Shown here: positions 1 through 6,686 of the stretch, one piece after another
How positions within the stretch are numbered: the first letter of the stretch is position 1
How the letters are laid out: every line of letters starts with the position of its first letter
DNA from: JAYZDF01 sp036337945
Lineage (GTDB): Bacteria; Myxococcota; Kuafuiibacteriia; Kuafuiibacteriales; Kuafuiibacteriaceae
Assembly (NCBI GenBank): GCA_036337945.1
Contig: JAYZDF010000109.1
Location: 1-17,555 of the forward strand
Length of the DNA: 17,555 bases
Reading direction: 5' to 3'
The notes under the pieces: generated by a model
Told to the model about the DNA's origin: nothing
What the model saw: only the letters and a program-made list of their open reading frames with translations
Database searches by the model: none
Made by a program: the position numbers and the translations under genes

Positions 1-21
1 TTTGCATGCTGGCCTCTCTCC

Positions 22-48
22 TTCCGCGAAAATCATTGCGGGGGAATA
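22..48. repeat. Palindromic repeat, copy 1 (diverged)
   Basis: This copy shares the core AATCATTGCGGG with the two copies to its right, followed by a purine and GAA. Its left half is diverged (TTCCGCGA in place of the TATTCCCGAC of the others). The core sits 46 bases left of the core of copy 2. Confidence 0.6.
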
Positions 49-63
49 GAGCTGCTAAGCCCG

Positions 64-91
64 TTTATTCCCGACAATCATTGCGGGAGAA
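64..91. repeat. Palindromic repeat, copy 2
   Basis: Identical over all 28 bases to copy 3. It reads TTTATT, then CCCGACAATCATTGCGGG, then AGAA. The centre is an imperfect palindrome (CCCG, A, CAAT, C, ATTG, CGGG). In this copy the outer right arm is lost: copy 3 continues to AATAAA, whereas here ACGAGCC follows. Confidence 0.75.
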
Positions 92-144
92 CGAGCCAGA
101 GGAACGAGACACAGCATCATGAATGCAAAGAAATTCGAGCAGAG

Positions 145-175
145 TTTATTCCCGACAATCATTGCGGGAGAATAA
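145..175. repeat. Palindromic repeat, copy 3 (complete)
   Basis: The complete form: outer arms TTTATT and AATAAA, inner arms CCCG and CGGG, centre ACAATCATTG, and a two-base AG bulge on the right side. It lies 81 bases right of copy 2, counted core to core. It could be an operator, a REP-like palindrome or a bidirectional terminator hairpin; the sequence alone does not decide. Confidence 0.75.
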
Positions 176-187
176 ACCAGCGGGAGG

Positions 188-249
188 TTGTTCGCGTGAA
201 CGGGTGCAGACCAGTAGGGTGAGGCGCTTACTCTTTTCGCCGCGAACAA
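188..249. repeat. Spaced inverted repeat TTGTTCGCG / CGCGAACAA
   Basis: Two perfect 9-base arms are separated by 44 bases. The left arm is also part of a small local palindrome, GTTC-GCGT-GAAC, so it could pair either with its neighbour or with the distant right arm. It lies 48 to 110 bases ahead of the TPR gene start. A regulatory role is speculation. Confidence 0.4.
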
Positions 250-297
250 AGTTCCTAGGCTCTTCAGTCCATCTTGTTGATGATCTATACTCTTTGC

Positions 298-1047
298 ATG
301 ACAACGCGCGGGGGCCGTTTTTCTCTCATCAAACAATCGCTAGGAATTCTGAGTCTCGGGATCGCTTTGGGGGTATTCTTAGGCCAAGACGCCTGGGCGA
401 ATCCGCCGGGAGAGGCAAAGTTTTCCGGGAGCGAGCCACCTGCGACGATGACTTCTACGACCGTGGTTCGACTGGAGAAAATTAAGAATCCAACGAAGAA
501 GCAGCTTCGAGAAGCGAAGTCCGCCTACAAAGAAGCCCAAAAATTCTTCCGCGCCGACGAGTTTGAACTCGCGCTGCCACTTTTCCAAAAAGCGTACACT
601 TACTCTGGCGGAAAGGCGTCGGCCACTATGGGACTCGCGCAATGTGAACGTCAGCTCCAGATGTATGATTCAGCCATCATCCACTTTAAAGAATTGCTGC
701 AAACTAAGTTGAAAAAGTCGACAAAAACCCGAATTCAGCAAACCTTAGATATTTTGCTCCAGCAACAAGCGCGGGCTCGTAAGAAAGCCCAAGAGGCAGA
801 AGAGCGACGTCTTGCGGAGCAGAAGGCCGCAGAAGATCGTCGCCGAAAAGAAGCCGAAGCTTTGGCGGCCAAACTCAAAGAAGAGATCGTGGTGCAGGAA
901 AAGAGCACGGTCGTAAAGGTGCTGGAGAGTCCATGGTTTTGGGTTGCGATAGGTGCGGTGGCCGCGGGTGCGGGAGGCACTGCCTATTATTTCACCCGCC
1001 CGACCGTATACTCTGGAACGACCGACACCATATTCGGTCAAAACTGA
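298..1047 (+). CDS. Secreted TPR/coiled-coil protein with C-terminal membrane segment
   Basis: I do not recognise a specific gene. From the ATG chosen here (249 residues) the protein begins with a basic segment and a hydrophobic stretch ending in AWA before NPPGEA, which reads as a Sec signal peptide. ATG at 280 and TTG at 274 are in-frame alternatives; none has a clear ribosome binding site. Residues about 70-150 look like two tetratricopeptide helices pairs (KSAYKEAQKFFRADEFELAL; GLAQCERQLQMYDSAIIHF). They are followed by an Arg/Glu/Ala-rich coiled coil (about 155-205) and a C-terminal hydrophobic, glycine-rich segment (WFWVAIGAVAAGAGGTAYYF) with a short polar tail. This layout is common among uncharacterised envelope proteins of Myxococcota, where TPR units mediate protein contacts. 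It stands alone, 89 bases ahead of the next operon. Function unknown; the architecture is what I am sure of. Confidence 0.8.
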   Translation: MTTRGGRFSLIKQSLGILSLGIALGVFLGQDAWANPPGEAKFSGSEPPATMTSTTVVRLEKIKNPTKKQLREAKSAYKEAQKFFRADEFELALPLFQKAYTYSGGKASATMGLAQCERQLQMYDSAIIHFKELLQTKLKKSTKTRIQQTLDILLQQQARARKKAQEAEERRLAEQKAAEDRRRKEAEALAAKLKEEIVVQEKSTVVKVLESPWFWVAIGAVAAGAGGTAYYFTRPTVYSGTTDTIFGQN

Positions 1048-1136
1048 GCACCACCACGCCAAAATAACGGTTAGAACCCTTAGATTTCGGCGATTCGACT
1101 TGGCTATTCGCGAGGACAGGGGTAGTCCGTCTTGTG

Positions 1137-1913
1137 ATGAGCTTGCATAACGCACCCGCAGTCGTCACCGGTGCTGGTCGTGGCATCGGACGCACCATCG
1201 CTATCGAACTCGCTAAGGTGGGACATCCCGTTGCTTTGCAGTCCAGAACTATCGAACAACTCAACGAAACGAAAGCGCTGATTGAGGCGGCAGGTGGTCA
1301 AGCGGTGTGTGTGCCCGGTGACGTCACGGATGCCGCTGCGTCTGAGACCCTCATCGAAAAATGCACAGAGGCATTCGGTATTCCGAAGATTGCGGTGGCT
1401 GGCGCAGGCCAAGCAATTTCTGCGCCGTTGAAACGAACCAGCGTCGAGCAGCTTCGCCAATTATTCGAGGTGAATACCGTGTCTGCGTTTCATTTGATCA
1501 AGTCCTCGAGCGAGCGGATGATCAAAGCGGGTGAAGGCGGACGGATTGTGGTGGTGGCTTCCACGGCAGCGACACGAGGTATGTCTTATACCGCAGCCTA
1601 TTCGGCCTCTAAGCACGCCGTGCTTGGACTGGTGCGGTCGGCGGCGCACGAGTTGGCCTCCAAGAAAATTACCGTCAACGCGCTATGTCCCGGTTGGGTC
1701 GACACGCCCATGTTTGATTACACGCTCAAAAATATCTCCGAAAAGACCGGATGCAGCCTCGAAGAAGCGCGAGCTAAGATTGAGAAAAACATCCCTCTCG
1801 GGCGAGTTCTCGAGACGGAGGAGGTTGCCGCGACTTTGATGTACATGGTCTCAGACGCGGCCGGCAAGATGACGGGACAGGCTGTGGTGATTGACGGAGG
1901 CGAGAGTTTGTAA
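1137..1913 (+). CDS. SDR-family NAD(P)-dependent dehydrogenase (3-hydroxyacyl-CoA type)
   Basis: A classical short-chain dehydrogenase of 258 residues. It has the cofactor motif TGAGRGIG (11-18), GDVTDA, the catalytic Asn of EVNTVSAFH (113), Ser142 in VVVASTAA, Tyr155 and Lys159 (YSASK), and the end GQAVVIDGGESL. The usual NNAG is replaced by VAGAG. ATG is taken as start; a GTG sits immediately before it, and AGGGGT about 14 bases upstream may be the ribosome binding site. It heads a four-gene operon and its stop overlaps the next start by one base. The C-terminal part (NISEKTGCSLEEARAKIEKN) resembles, as I recall it, the SDR found beside 2-aminobenzoyl-CoA monooxygenase genes, where it would oxidise a 3-hydroxyacyl-CoA in a beta-oxidation-like sequence. 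The family is certain; the exact substrate is inferred from context. Confidence 0.93.
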   Translation: MSLHNAPAVVTGAGRGIGRTIAIELAKVGHPVALQSRTIEQLNETKALIEAAGGQAVCVPGDVTDAAASETLIEKCTEAFGIPKIAVAGAGQAISAPLKRTSVEQLRQLFEVNTVSAFHLIKSSSERMIKAGEGGRIVVVASTAATRGMSYTAAYSASKHAVLGLVRSAAHELASKKITVNALCPGWVDTPMFDYTLKNISEKTGCSLEEARAKIEKNIPLGRVLETEEVAATLMYMVSDAAGKMTGQAVVIDGGESL

Positions 1914-2323
1914 TGAAGCACGAAACGATCAATCCCGAAGACTGGGGCCGTCCAAAGGGCTACAGCAACGGTATTTTGGCGCAGCCCGGTCGACTGCTTT
2001 TTGTGGCAGGCCAGATTGGCTGGGACAAAGCCGAAAAACTGGTGTCCACCGAATTCGTTCCTCAATTCGAGCAAGCGATGCAGAATGTCATGGCAGTGGT
2101 CCTGGCCGCTGGCGGTGAGCCCACAGATATTTGCCGCCTCACAATTTACGTCACCGATAAGCAAGCCTACATCGACGGTATCAAGGACGTAGGACGAGCG
2201 TATCGCGAAGCAATGGGCAAACATTTCCCAACGATGGCGCTGGTTCAGGTCGCAGATTTATTGGAAGAGGGCGCAATGGTTGAGATTGAAGCGACCGCCG
2301 TAATTCCGGAGAAACAATCATGA
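1913..2323 (+). CDS. RidA/YjgF-family protein lacking the catalytic Arg
   Basis: A 136-residue chorismate-mutase-like fold protein of the Rid family: LLFVAGQIGWD (28-38), the helix FEQAMQNVMAVV, ICRLTIYVTD and the C-terminal MVEIEATAVIP. RidA enzymes proper hydrolyse 2-imino acids using an Arg in the motif PARxxxxV. Here the motif reads FPTMALVQV, with Met108 at the Arg position, so it is not a canonical imine deaminase; other Rid subgroups also lack that Arg. Start and stop both overlap their neighbours (1 base with the SDR, 4 bases with the crotonase), so it is translationally coupled. In the aerobic CoA-dependent anthranilate pathway the dearomatised intermediate carries an enamine nitrogen that must be lost. 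A Rid protein helping that step is a reasonable inference but not shown by the sequence. Confidence 0.92.
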   Translation: MKHETINPEDWGRPKGYSNGILAQPGRLLFVAGQIGWDKAEKLVSTEFVPQFEQAMQNVMAVVLAAGGEPTDICRLTIYVTDKQAYIDGIKDVGRAYREAMGKHFPTMALVQVADLLEEGAMVEIEATAVIPEKQS

Positions 2324-3120
2324 GTGAAGAAGTAACAGGACTGCATTACGACATCGAAGATGGCATCGGTAAGATTCGACTCGATCGTCCGGAAATGCTC
2401 AATAGTCTAACCTTTGATATTTACGCGCGGCTTCGTGACCTGCTGGTTGAAATTGAAACCGATGAGCGGGTGAAGGTCGTGACGATCACTGGAACCGGAA
2501 AAGGTTTCTGCTCCGGCGGAGACGTCCACGATATCATTGGTAAGCTTCTGAGTTACGGCGCAGCGGATATGACCGAGTTCGCCCGTATGACCGGTGATGT
2601 GGTCAAAAACATGCGACGATTGCGCAAGCCCGTCATCGCGAGCATCAATGGCACAGCGGCGGGAGCAGGTGCGGTGATCGCATTGGCCTCTGATCTCAAA
2701 ATCGCTTCAGAAAAGTCGAAAATCGCTTTTCTGTTCACGAAGGTGGGTTTGACAGGCGCAGATATGGGTGCGGCCTATTTGCTTCCTCGGGTCGTCGGAC
2801 TCGCGAAGGCTTCCGAGCTCCTAATGCTCGGCGATAAGGTGTCCGCTGAAGAAGCCCACCGCCTGGGATTATTCAACGAGGTGGTGCCGCATGAACAGCT
2901 TGAAGAAAGAACCTTGGCGGTGGCAAAGCGCTTGGTCGAAGGGCCTTCTTTTTCACTGGGTATGACGAAAGAGCTTATCAATAACAGCTTGGGAATTGAT
3001 TTATACACCGGCATTGACCTCGAAGCGCGAGCGCAAACCATCTGTATGCTTGCAGATGATTTTAAAGAGTTTCACGCTTCTTTTGTTGAAAAACGTAAAC
3101 CAAACTTCAAAGGGAGATAG
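2320..3120 (+). CDS. Crotonase-fold enoyl-CoA hydratase/isomerase family protein
   Basis: 266 residues with the crotonase layout: IRLDRPEMLNSL (19-30), the oxyanion-hole segment GKGFCSGGDV (60-69), NGTAAGAGAVIALASDLKIA (110-129) and LLPRVVG (154-160). The two Glu residues of true enoyl-CoA hydratases are missing: Val119 replaces the first, and the second falls on Thr/Lys near 140. Asp148 in TGADMGA lines up, by eye, with the catalytic Asp of PaaG-like isomerases, so isomerase or an unusual hydratase chemistry on a cyclic acyl-CoA is likelier than plain hydration. GGAG about nine bases ahead is the ribosome binding site, and the ATGA overlap couples it to the RidA gene. It resembles, from memory, the crotonase in anthranilate-CoA gene clusters. 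Confidence 0.92.
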   Translation: MSEEVTGLHYDIEDGIGKIRLDRPEMLNSLTFDIYARLRDLLVEIETDERVKVVTITGTGKGFCSGGDVHDIIGKLLSYGAADMTEFARMTGDVVKNMRRLRKPVIASINGTAAGAGAVIALASDLKIASEKSKIAFLFTKVGLTGADMGAAYLLPRVVGLAKASELLMLGDKVSAEEAHRLGLFNEVVPHEQLEERTLAVAKRLVEGPSFSLGMTKELINNSLGIDLYTGIDLEARAQTICMLADDFKEFHASFVEKRKPNFKGR

Positions 3121-3123
3121 AGC

Positions 3124-4245
3124 GTGACTAGCATTTGTGAATCCGTAGGTATTGAACTTGAATCTTCACATCCTGAACTTGAGGAGCGTGCCGCAGCATT
3201 CGCCCGAGAATTTGTTGCGCCGCGGGAAGATGATGAATCGGACGAGTTCGGTATTGAAATCACTCGCAAGCTCGGTGAGGCGGGCTTGCTTGACGTGTGT
3301 GTCGACCTAGATGTCCGGGGCATCTGTTTGGTTCGTGAGTGCATGGCGCAATACTCTGGACTGATCGACTCCATGGTTGCGTTGCAAGGACTCGGATATT
3401 GCCCCATCGAATTGGCAGGTGACGAGACCCAAAAAGGGCAGTGGCGTGAAAAAGTCCGAACCGGTCAAGCCATCCCGGCTTTTGCAATTACAGAGCCCAA
3501 TGCCGGGAGCGATGTTGGCAGCATGACCACGCGAGCGGAACGCGACGGTGACGAATGGGTGATCAACGGCGAGAAATGCTACATCACCAACACCGGCATC
3601 GCGGATTTCTATTTGACCTTCGCTCGAACCTCCGACGATCGGGCACGCGGTATTTCGGCATTCATTGTTCCAGCGGACAAAGTCGAAGTGATAGAACGGT
3701 ATGAATTGATCGCACCACACCCGTGCGGCGCCATCCGATATTCGGATGTTCGCGTGCCTGCCAGCGCGATGGTCGGCGAAGAGGGCGATGGCTTCAAACT
3801 AGCCATGGGAACGCTCGATCGATTTCGAGCCACAGTGGGTGCGGCAGCGCTAGGTTTGGCTCAACGCGCACTCGATGAGGGGGTTGCTCGGTCCAAGGCG
3901 CGCGAACAGTTCGGTAAGCCCATCTCAAGGTACCAACAGATTGGCGCCATGTTGGCGGATAGCTGGACAGAGCTCACGGCAGCAAGATTGCTCGTGTACA
4001 AAGCCGCCGCCGCGCGAGATGCTCAGGACGACAACGCCGGTCTGCTTGCGAGTGGAGCAAAGATGCTGGCCACCGAGTCCGCACAGAAAGTGATTGATAG
4101 AAGTGTGCAAATCCACGGCGGACTAGGGGTCAAAAAGGGCACGACGGTGGAGAGATTATACCGAGAAGTTCGCGCTCTTCGAATTTACGAAGGAACCACA
4201 GAAATCCAGCGTGTGGTAATAAGCCGAGGATTATTGCGCGGCTAA
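3124..4245 (+). CDS. Acyl-CoA dehydrogenase family flavoprotein
   Basis: 373 residues starting at GTG, preceded by GGGAG eight bases upstream and three bases after the crotonase stop. Both family signatures are present: FAITEPNAGSDVGSMTTRA (120-138) with INGEKCYITN, which contact flavin and substrate, and QIHGGLGVKKGTTVERLYRE with RIYEGTTEIQR near the C-terminus. Glu356 in IYEGT is the catalytic base position of medium-chain enzymes. The FAD-binding arginine segment (AREQFGKPI) is normal. The family removes two hydrogens from acyl-CoA and passes electrons to ETF. It closes the four-gene block and resembles the dehydrogenase encoded in 2-aminobenzoyl-CoA clusters (GIADFY, ARGISAF, APHP motifs), so a ring-derived acyl-CoA is a plausible substrate. 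Fatty-acid beta-oxidation is the alternative. Confidence 0.95.
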   Translation: MTSICESVGIELESSHPELEERAAAFAREFVAPREDDESDEFGIEITRKLGEAGLLDVCVDLDVRGICLVRECMAQYSGLIDSMVALQGLGYCPIELAGDETQKGQWREKVRTGQAIPAFAITEPNAGSDVGSMTTRAERDGDEWVINGEKCYITNTGIADFYLTFARTSDDRARGISAFIVPADKVEVIERYELIAPHPCGAIRYSDVRVPASAMVGEEGDGFKLAMGTLDRFRATVGAAALGLAQRALDEGVARSKAREQFGKPISRYQQIGAMLADSWTELTAARLLVYKAAAARDAQDDNAGLLASGAKMLATESAQKVIDRSVQIHGGLGVKKGTTVERLYREVRALRIYEGTTEIQRVVISRGLLRG

Positions 4246-4266
4246 GCTGCGAAGTGAGAAAAACTT

Positions 4267-5646
4267 ATGTTTGATGATTTACAAGACCGCCTAGCGGGGA
4301 CGTTCAAAAAACTCCGCGGACACGGAACGCTTTCTGAAGCCAATATCAAAGATGCGCTGCGCGACGTCCGCCTGTCGCTTCTTGAAGCCGATGTGAATTT
4401 CCGCGTTGTCAAAGAGTTCGTAAAAACGGTGAAGGAACGAGCGGTCGGTCAAGCGGTATTAGAGTCGCTTTCTCCGTAACAAGAAATCAATAGTATAGTT
4501 TCCGAAGAGTTGACCGCAACTATGGGCGGTCAAGCGGTAGAACTCGACTTAAAGCGAAAGCCACCTGTGGTCATTTTGATGATGGGACTTCAGGGTTCCG
4601 GTAAGACGACAACCTGCGGAAAATTGGCTTTTCGCCTAAAAGCAGAAGGCAAACGCCCACTTTTGGTTCCCGCTGATATTCAAAGGCCTGCCGCGATTCA
4701 GCAACTGAAGACCGTTGCCAATCAGGTCGGTGCGGAGTGCTTTGATACTCAAGCGGGTATGAGCGTGGCGGAAATCGGCAAGAAGGCGCTCGAACAATGT
4801 GATCGCCAAGGTCAAGATGTCATCATCGTTGATACCGCCGGTCGACTACACGTTGACCTAGAATTGATGGACGAGTTGAGAGATCTCAAAGAACTCGTTG
4901 AACCTGCGTATTCGTTATTGGTCGTTGATGCCATGACCGGTCAGGATGCAGTGAATGTTGCGGGTGATTTCAATAACCAAGTTGGAATTTCGGGCGTCGT
5001 TCTCACAAAAATGGACGGTGATGCACGCGGTGGTGCAGCGCTCTCGGTTCGAAAAGTGACCGGAGCACCCATCTATTTTGTTGGTATGGGCGAAAAGTTT
5101 GATGCCCTCGAGGTTTTCCATCCCGACCGCGTCGCACAACGCGTTCTTGGAATGGGCGACATGATGACGCTCATCGAGAAAACGCAACAGAACTTCGATG
5201 AAAAGAAAGCCAAGAAGATGGCCAAGAAGTTCAAGAAAGCAGAGTTTTCTCTCGATGATTTCCGCGAGCAAATGCAGATGATGCGGCAAATGGGCGACAT
5301 GAAAGATTTGCTTAAGATGATTCCTGGCGTCGAGCAAGCGATGAAAAAGATGGGTACGAGCGGCCCCGACCCGGACAAGGAAATGAAACGAGTCGAAGCG
5401 ATTCTCAACTCCATGACCCCGAGAGAACGTGCTCAACCAAAGATCTTGAATGCCTCCCGGAGAATGCGAATAGCTAAGGGAAGTGGGACGTCGGTCCCAG
5501 AGGTTAACGCTTTCATGAAGCGATTCAAAGATGCGCAAAAGATGATGAAACGAATGTCTAAGCTTGGTCCCGGCGGCCTCAAAGGTATCATGCGCGGCAT
5601 GGGCGGTGGAGGTGGCGGCTTCGGCGGCTTTGGTGGCATGCGATGA
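4267..5646 (+). CDS. ffh: Signal recognition particle GTPase Ffh, interrupted by an in-frame TAA
   Basis: Ffh binds SRP RNA and signal sequences of membrane proteins and docks with FtsY; it is essential in most bacteria. The N domain begins MFDDLQDRLAGTFKKLRG. The G domain has G1 GLQGSGKTTTCGKLA (codons 107-121), DIQRPAAIQQL, G3 DTAGRLHVD (189-197), G4 TKMDGDARGGAA (from 247) and GMGEKFDALEVF. The methionine-rich M domain has the RNA-binding segment LNSMTPRERAQPKIL and SRRMRIAKGSG, with a Gly-rich tail. At codon 71 a TAA stands where Escherichia coli Ffh has Gly (motif TPGQE; here SP-stop-QE). The same frame continues with INSIVSEELTATMGG, so nothing but this codon is wrong. Reinitiation at TTG 4510 or ATG 4522 would give a protein without most of the N domain. 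The gene follows the dehydrogenase by 21 bases and overlaps ddl by 4. Identity is certain; whether the stop is real is open. Confidence 0.93.
4477..4479 (+). other. In-frame TAA stop inside ffh
   Basis: The codon lies in the N-domain loop between conserved SLSP and QEINSIVSEEL. TAA is an ordinary terminator elsewhere in this window (SDR, acyl-CoA dehydrogenase and others), so recoding of TAA genome-wide is ruled out. One substitution would turn it into GAA, CAA or AAA; two would give the family-typical GGA. Confidence 0.85.
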
Positions 5647-6665
5647 GTGATTCAGAGAGTCCGATTCGGGTGGCGGTCCTTATGGGCGGACCCAGCTCCG
5701 AACATGACATCTCAACGCGGTCTGGCCAACAGGTGGTGTCTGGACTGGACGAACCTTTTGAAGCGATTGCTGTTGTCATTGGCAAAGATGGCCTTTGGAA
5801 AATCGCGGATGATCAACCTCGAAAACTGGGCGAAGCGCTCGATGAATTAAAAGAGCGCGCGGACGTTGCCTTCATCGCATTGCACGGACCCTTTGGTGAA
5901 GATGGCACGGTACAAGGTGCGCTCGATTCGGTCGGGATACCGTATACCGGTTCTGGGGTACTTGGCAGTGCGCTCGCCATGGATAAGGTTCGCGCGAAAA
6001 AGATTTACGAGGCGAATGGCCTTCCTATTTCACCGTCGGTGACGATTACGCCGATAACATGGTCGGACCATAAGTCGGTCTTGCTTTCCCAAATTTCAGA
6101 GACGATTGGATATCCTTGTGTCCTTAAACCCGCAGCGTCAGGATCCAGCTATGGTGTGTCATTCCCTGACTCGGAAGAAACACTAGTGACCGAGATTAGC
6201 GGGTTACTCCATTCTGATGTACCCCTCATGTTGGTAGAAAAACGGGTAATAGGTGCAGAATTTAGCTGCGGGGTTCTGGACATCGATGGCCGACCTCAGG
6301 CATTACCAGTGATAGAAATCATTCCGGACCCCGAGAAGTATGAATATTTTGACCTACAAGCAAAATACACCCCTGGTGCGACGCAGGAGATCACGCCTGC
6401 CAGAATTGACGCCGAACTTACGCAGGCGCTCCAAGAACTTGCGGTCAAAGCGCACAGTGCGCTGGGTTGTCGCGATTTCAGCCGAACGGACTTCTTAGTC
6501 AGCGAAGACCGCCAGCCTATACTCCTCGAAACGAATACCATTCCGGGCCTTACTGCAGAGTCTTTGCTTCCCAAATCAGCGAAAGCCGGTGGCTACACAT
6601 TTTCTGCGCTTGTGGGCTTGTTGGTTCGAAACGCAATTCAGCGTGGTGTGACGAAGTACTACTGA
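5643..6665 (+). CDS. ddl: D-alanine--D-alanine ligase
   Basis: A cytosolic ATP-grasp ligase that joins two D-alanines for the peptidoglycan precursor. 340 residues show the Ddl set: GGPSSEHDIS (15-24), LHGPFGEDGTVQGAL, TGSGVLGSALAMDK, the ATP-binding VLKPAASGSSYGVS, EKRVIGAEFS, PVIEIIP, FDLQAKYTPG, RTDFLV and the Mg-binding LLETNTIPGLT. The Tyr of QAKY corresponds to Tyr216 of E. coli DdlB, the residue associated with D-Ala-D-Ala; Phe there marks D-Ala-D-Lac ligases, so ordinary vancomycin-sensitive termini are predicted. The ATGA overlap with ffh implies co-translation, a pairing that has no functional reason I know of. It ends seven bases from the convergent bioA. Confidence 0.96.
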   Translation: MSDSESPIRVAVLMGGPSSEHDISTRSGQQVVSGLDEPFEAIAVVIGKDGLWKIADDQPRKLGEALDELKERADVAFIALHGPFGEDGTVQGALDSVGIPYTGSGVLGSALAMDKVRAKKIYEANGLPISPSVTITPITWSDHKSVLLSQISETIGYPCVLKPAASGSSYGVSFPDSEETLVTEISGLLHSDVPLMLVEKRVIGAEFSCGVLDIDGRPQALPVIEIIPDPEKYEYFDLQAKYTPGATQEITPARIDAELTQALQELAVKAHSALGCRDFSRTDFLVSEDRQPILLETNTIPGLTAESLLPKSAKAGGYTFSALVGLLVRNAIQRGVTKYY

Positions 6666-6667
6666 TA

Positions 6668-6686
6668 ACGCGCTACATGATCGCGT
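6668..6686. terminator. Weak hairpin between convergent ddl and bioA
   Basis: Arms ACGCG and CGCGT flank a nine-base loop, at the junction of two convergent genes. The right arm lies inside the end of bioA and there is no T tract on either side. It is the only candidate for termination of both operons here, and it is weak. Confidence 0.22.

Larger units (their letters stand above)
1..297. other. Non-coding region with repeats, upstream of TPR gene
   Basis: No credible gene is visible here. Short open frames on both strands run through the repeats and have no recognisable domain. The region holds three related palindromic repeats, a 9-base inverted repeat with a 44-base spacer, and presumably the promoter of the TPR gene. 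I cannot point to a convincing -35/-10 pair; TATACT just ahead of the start codon lies too close to it to serve a normal leader. The left edge of the window cuts whatever lies before it. Confidence 0.6.

Noticed and set aside
22..175. Possible CRISPR array
   Set aside because: Only three copies, unequal spacing, a diverged first copy, a 28-base repeat with an unusual double-arm palindrome, and no cas genes in the window.
123..485. Plus-strand 120-codon frame across the repeats
   Set aside because: It overlaps the TPR gene in another frame, is Arg/Ser-rich without a domain and starts inside the repeat region.
1048..1136. Terminator and promoter between the TPR and SDR genes
   Set aside because: No GC hairpin with a T run; only a tight GGTT-AG-AACC repeat. 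No -35/-10 pair good enough to list.
745..1155. Minus-strand 136-codon frame over the end of the TPR gene
   Set aside because: Composition mirrors the antisense of the coiled-coil coding sequence; no domain or ribosome binding site.
4477..4479. Alternative genetic code with TAA as sense
   Set aside because: TAA ends the SDR, acyl-CoA dehydrogenase, kinase, globin and bioB genes at their expected lengths.
4440..4530. Programmed frameshift in ffh
   Set aside because: The frame is the same on both sides of the TAA; no shift is needed, so only readthrough, reinitiation or error remain.
4915..5538. 207-codon open frame antisense to ffh
   Set aside because: It lies wholly within the well-conserved G and M domains of ffh on the other strand and encodes a His-rich composition with no domain; it is a shadow.
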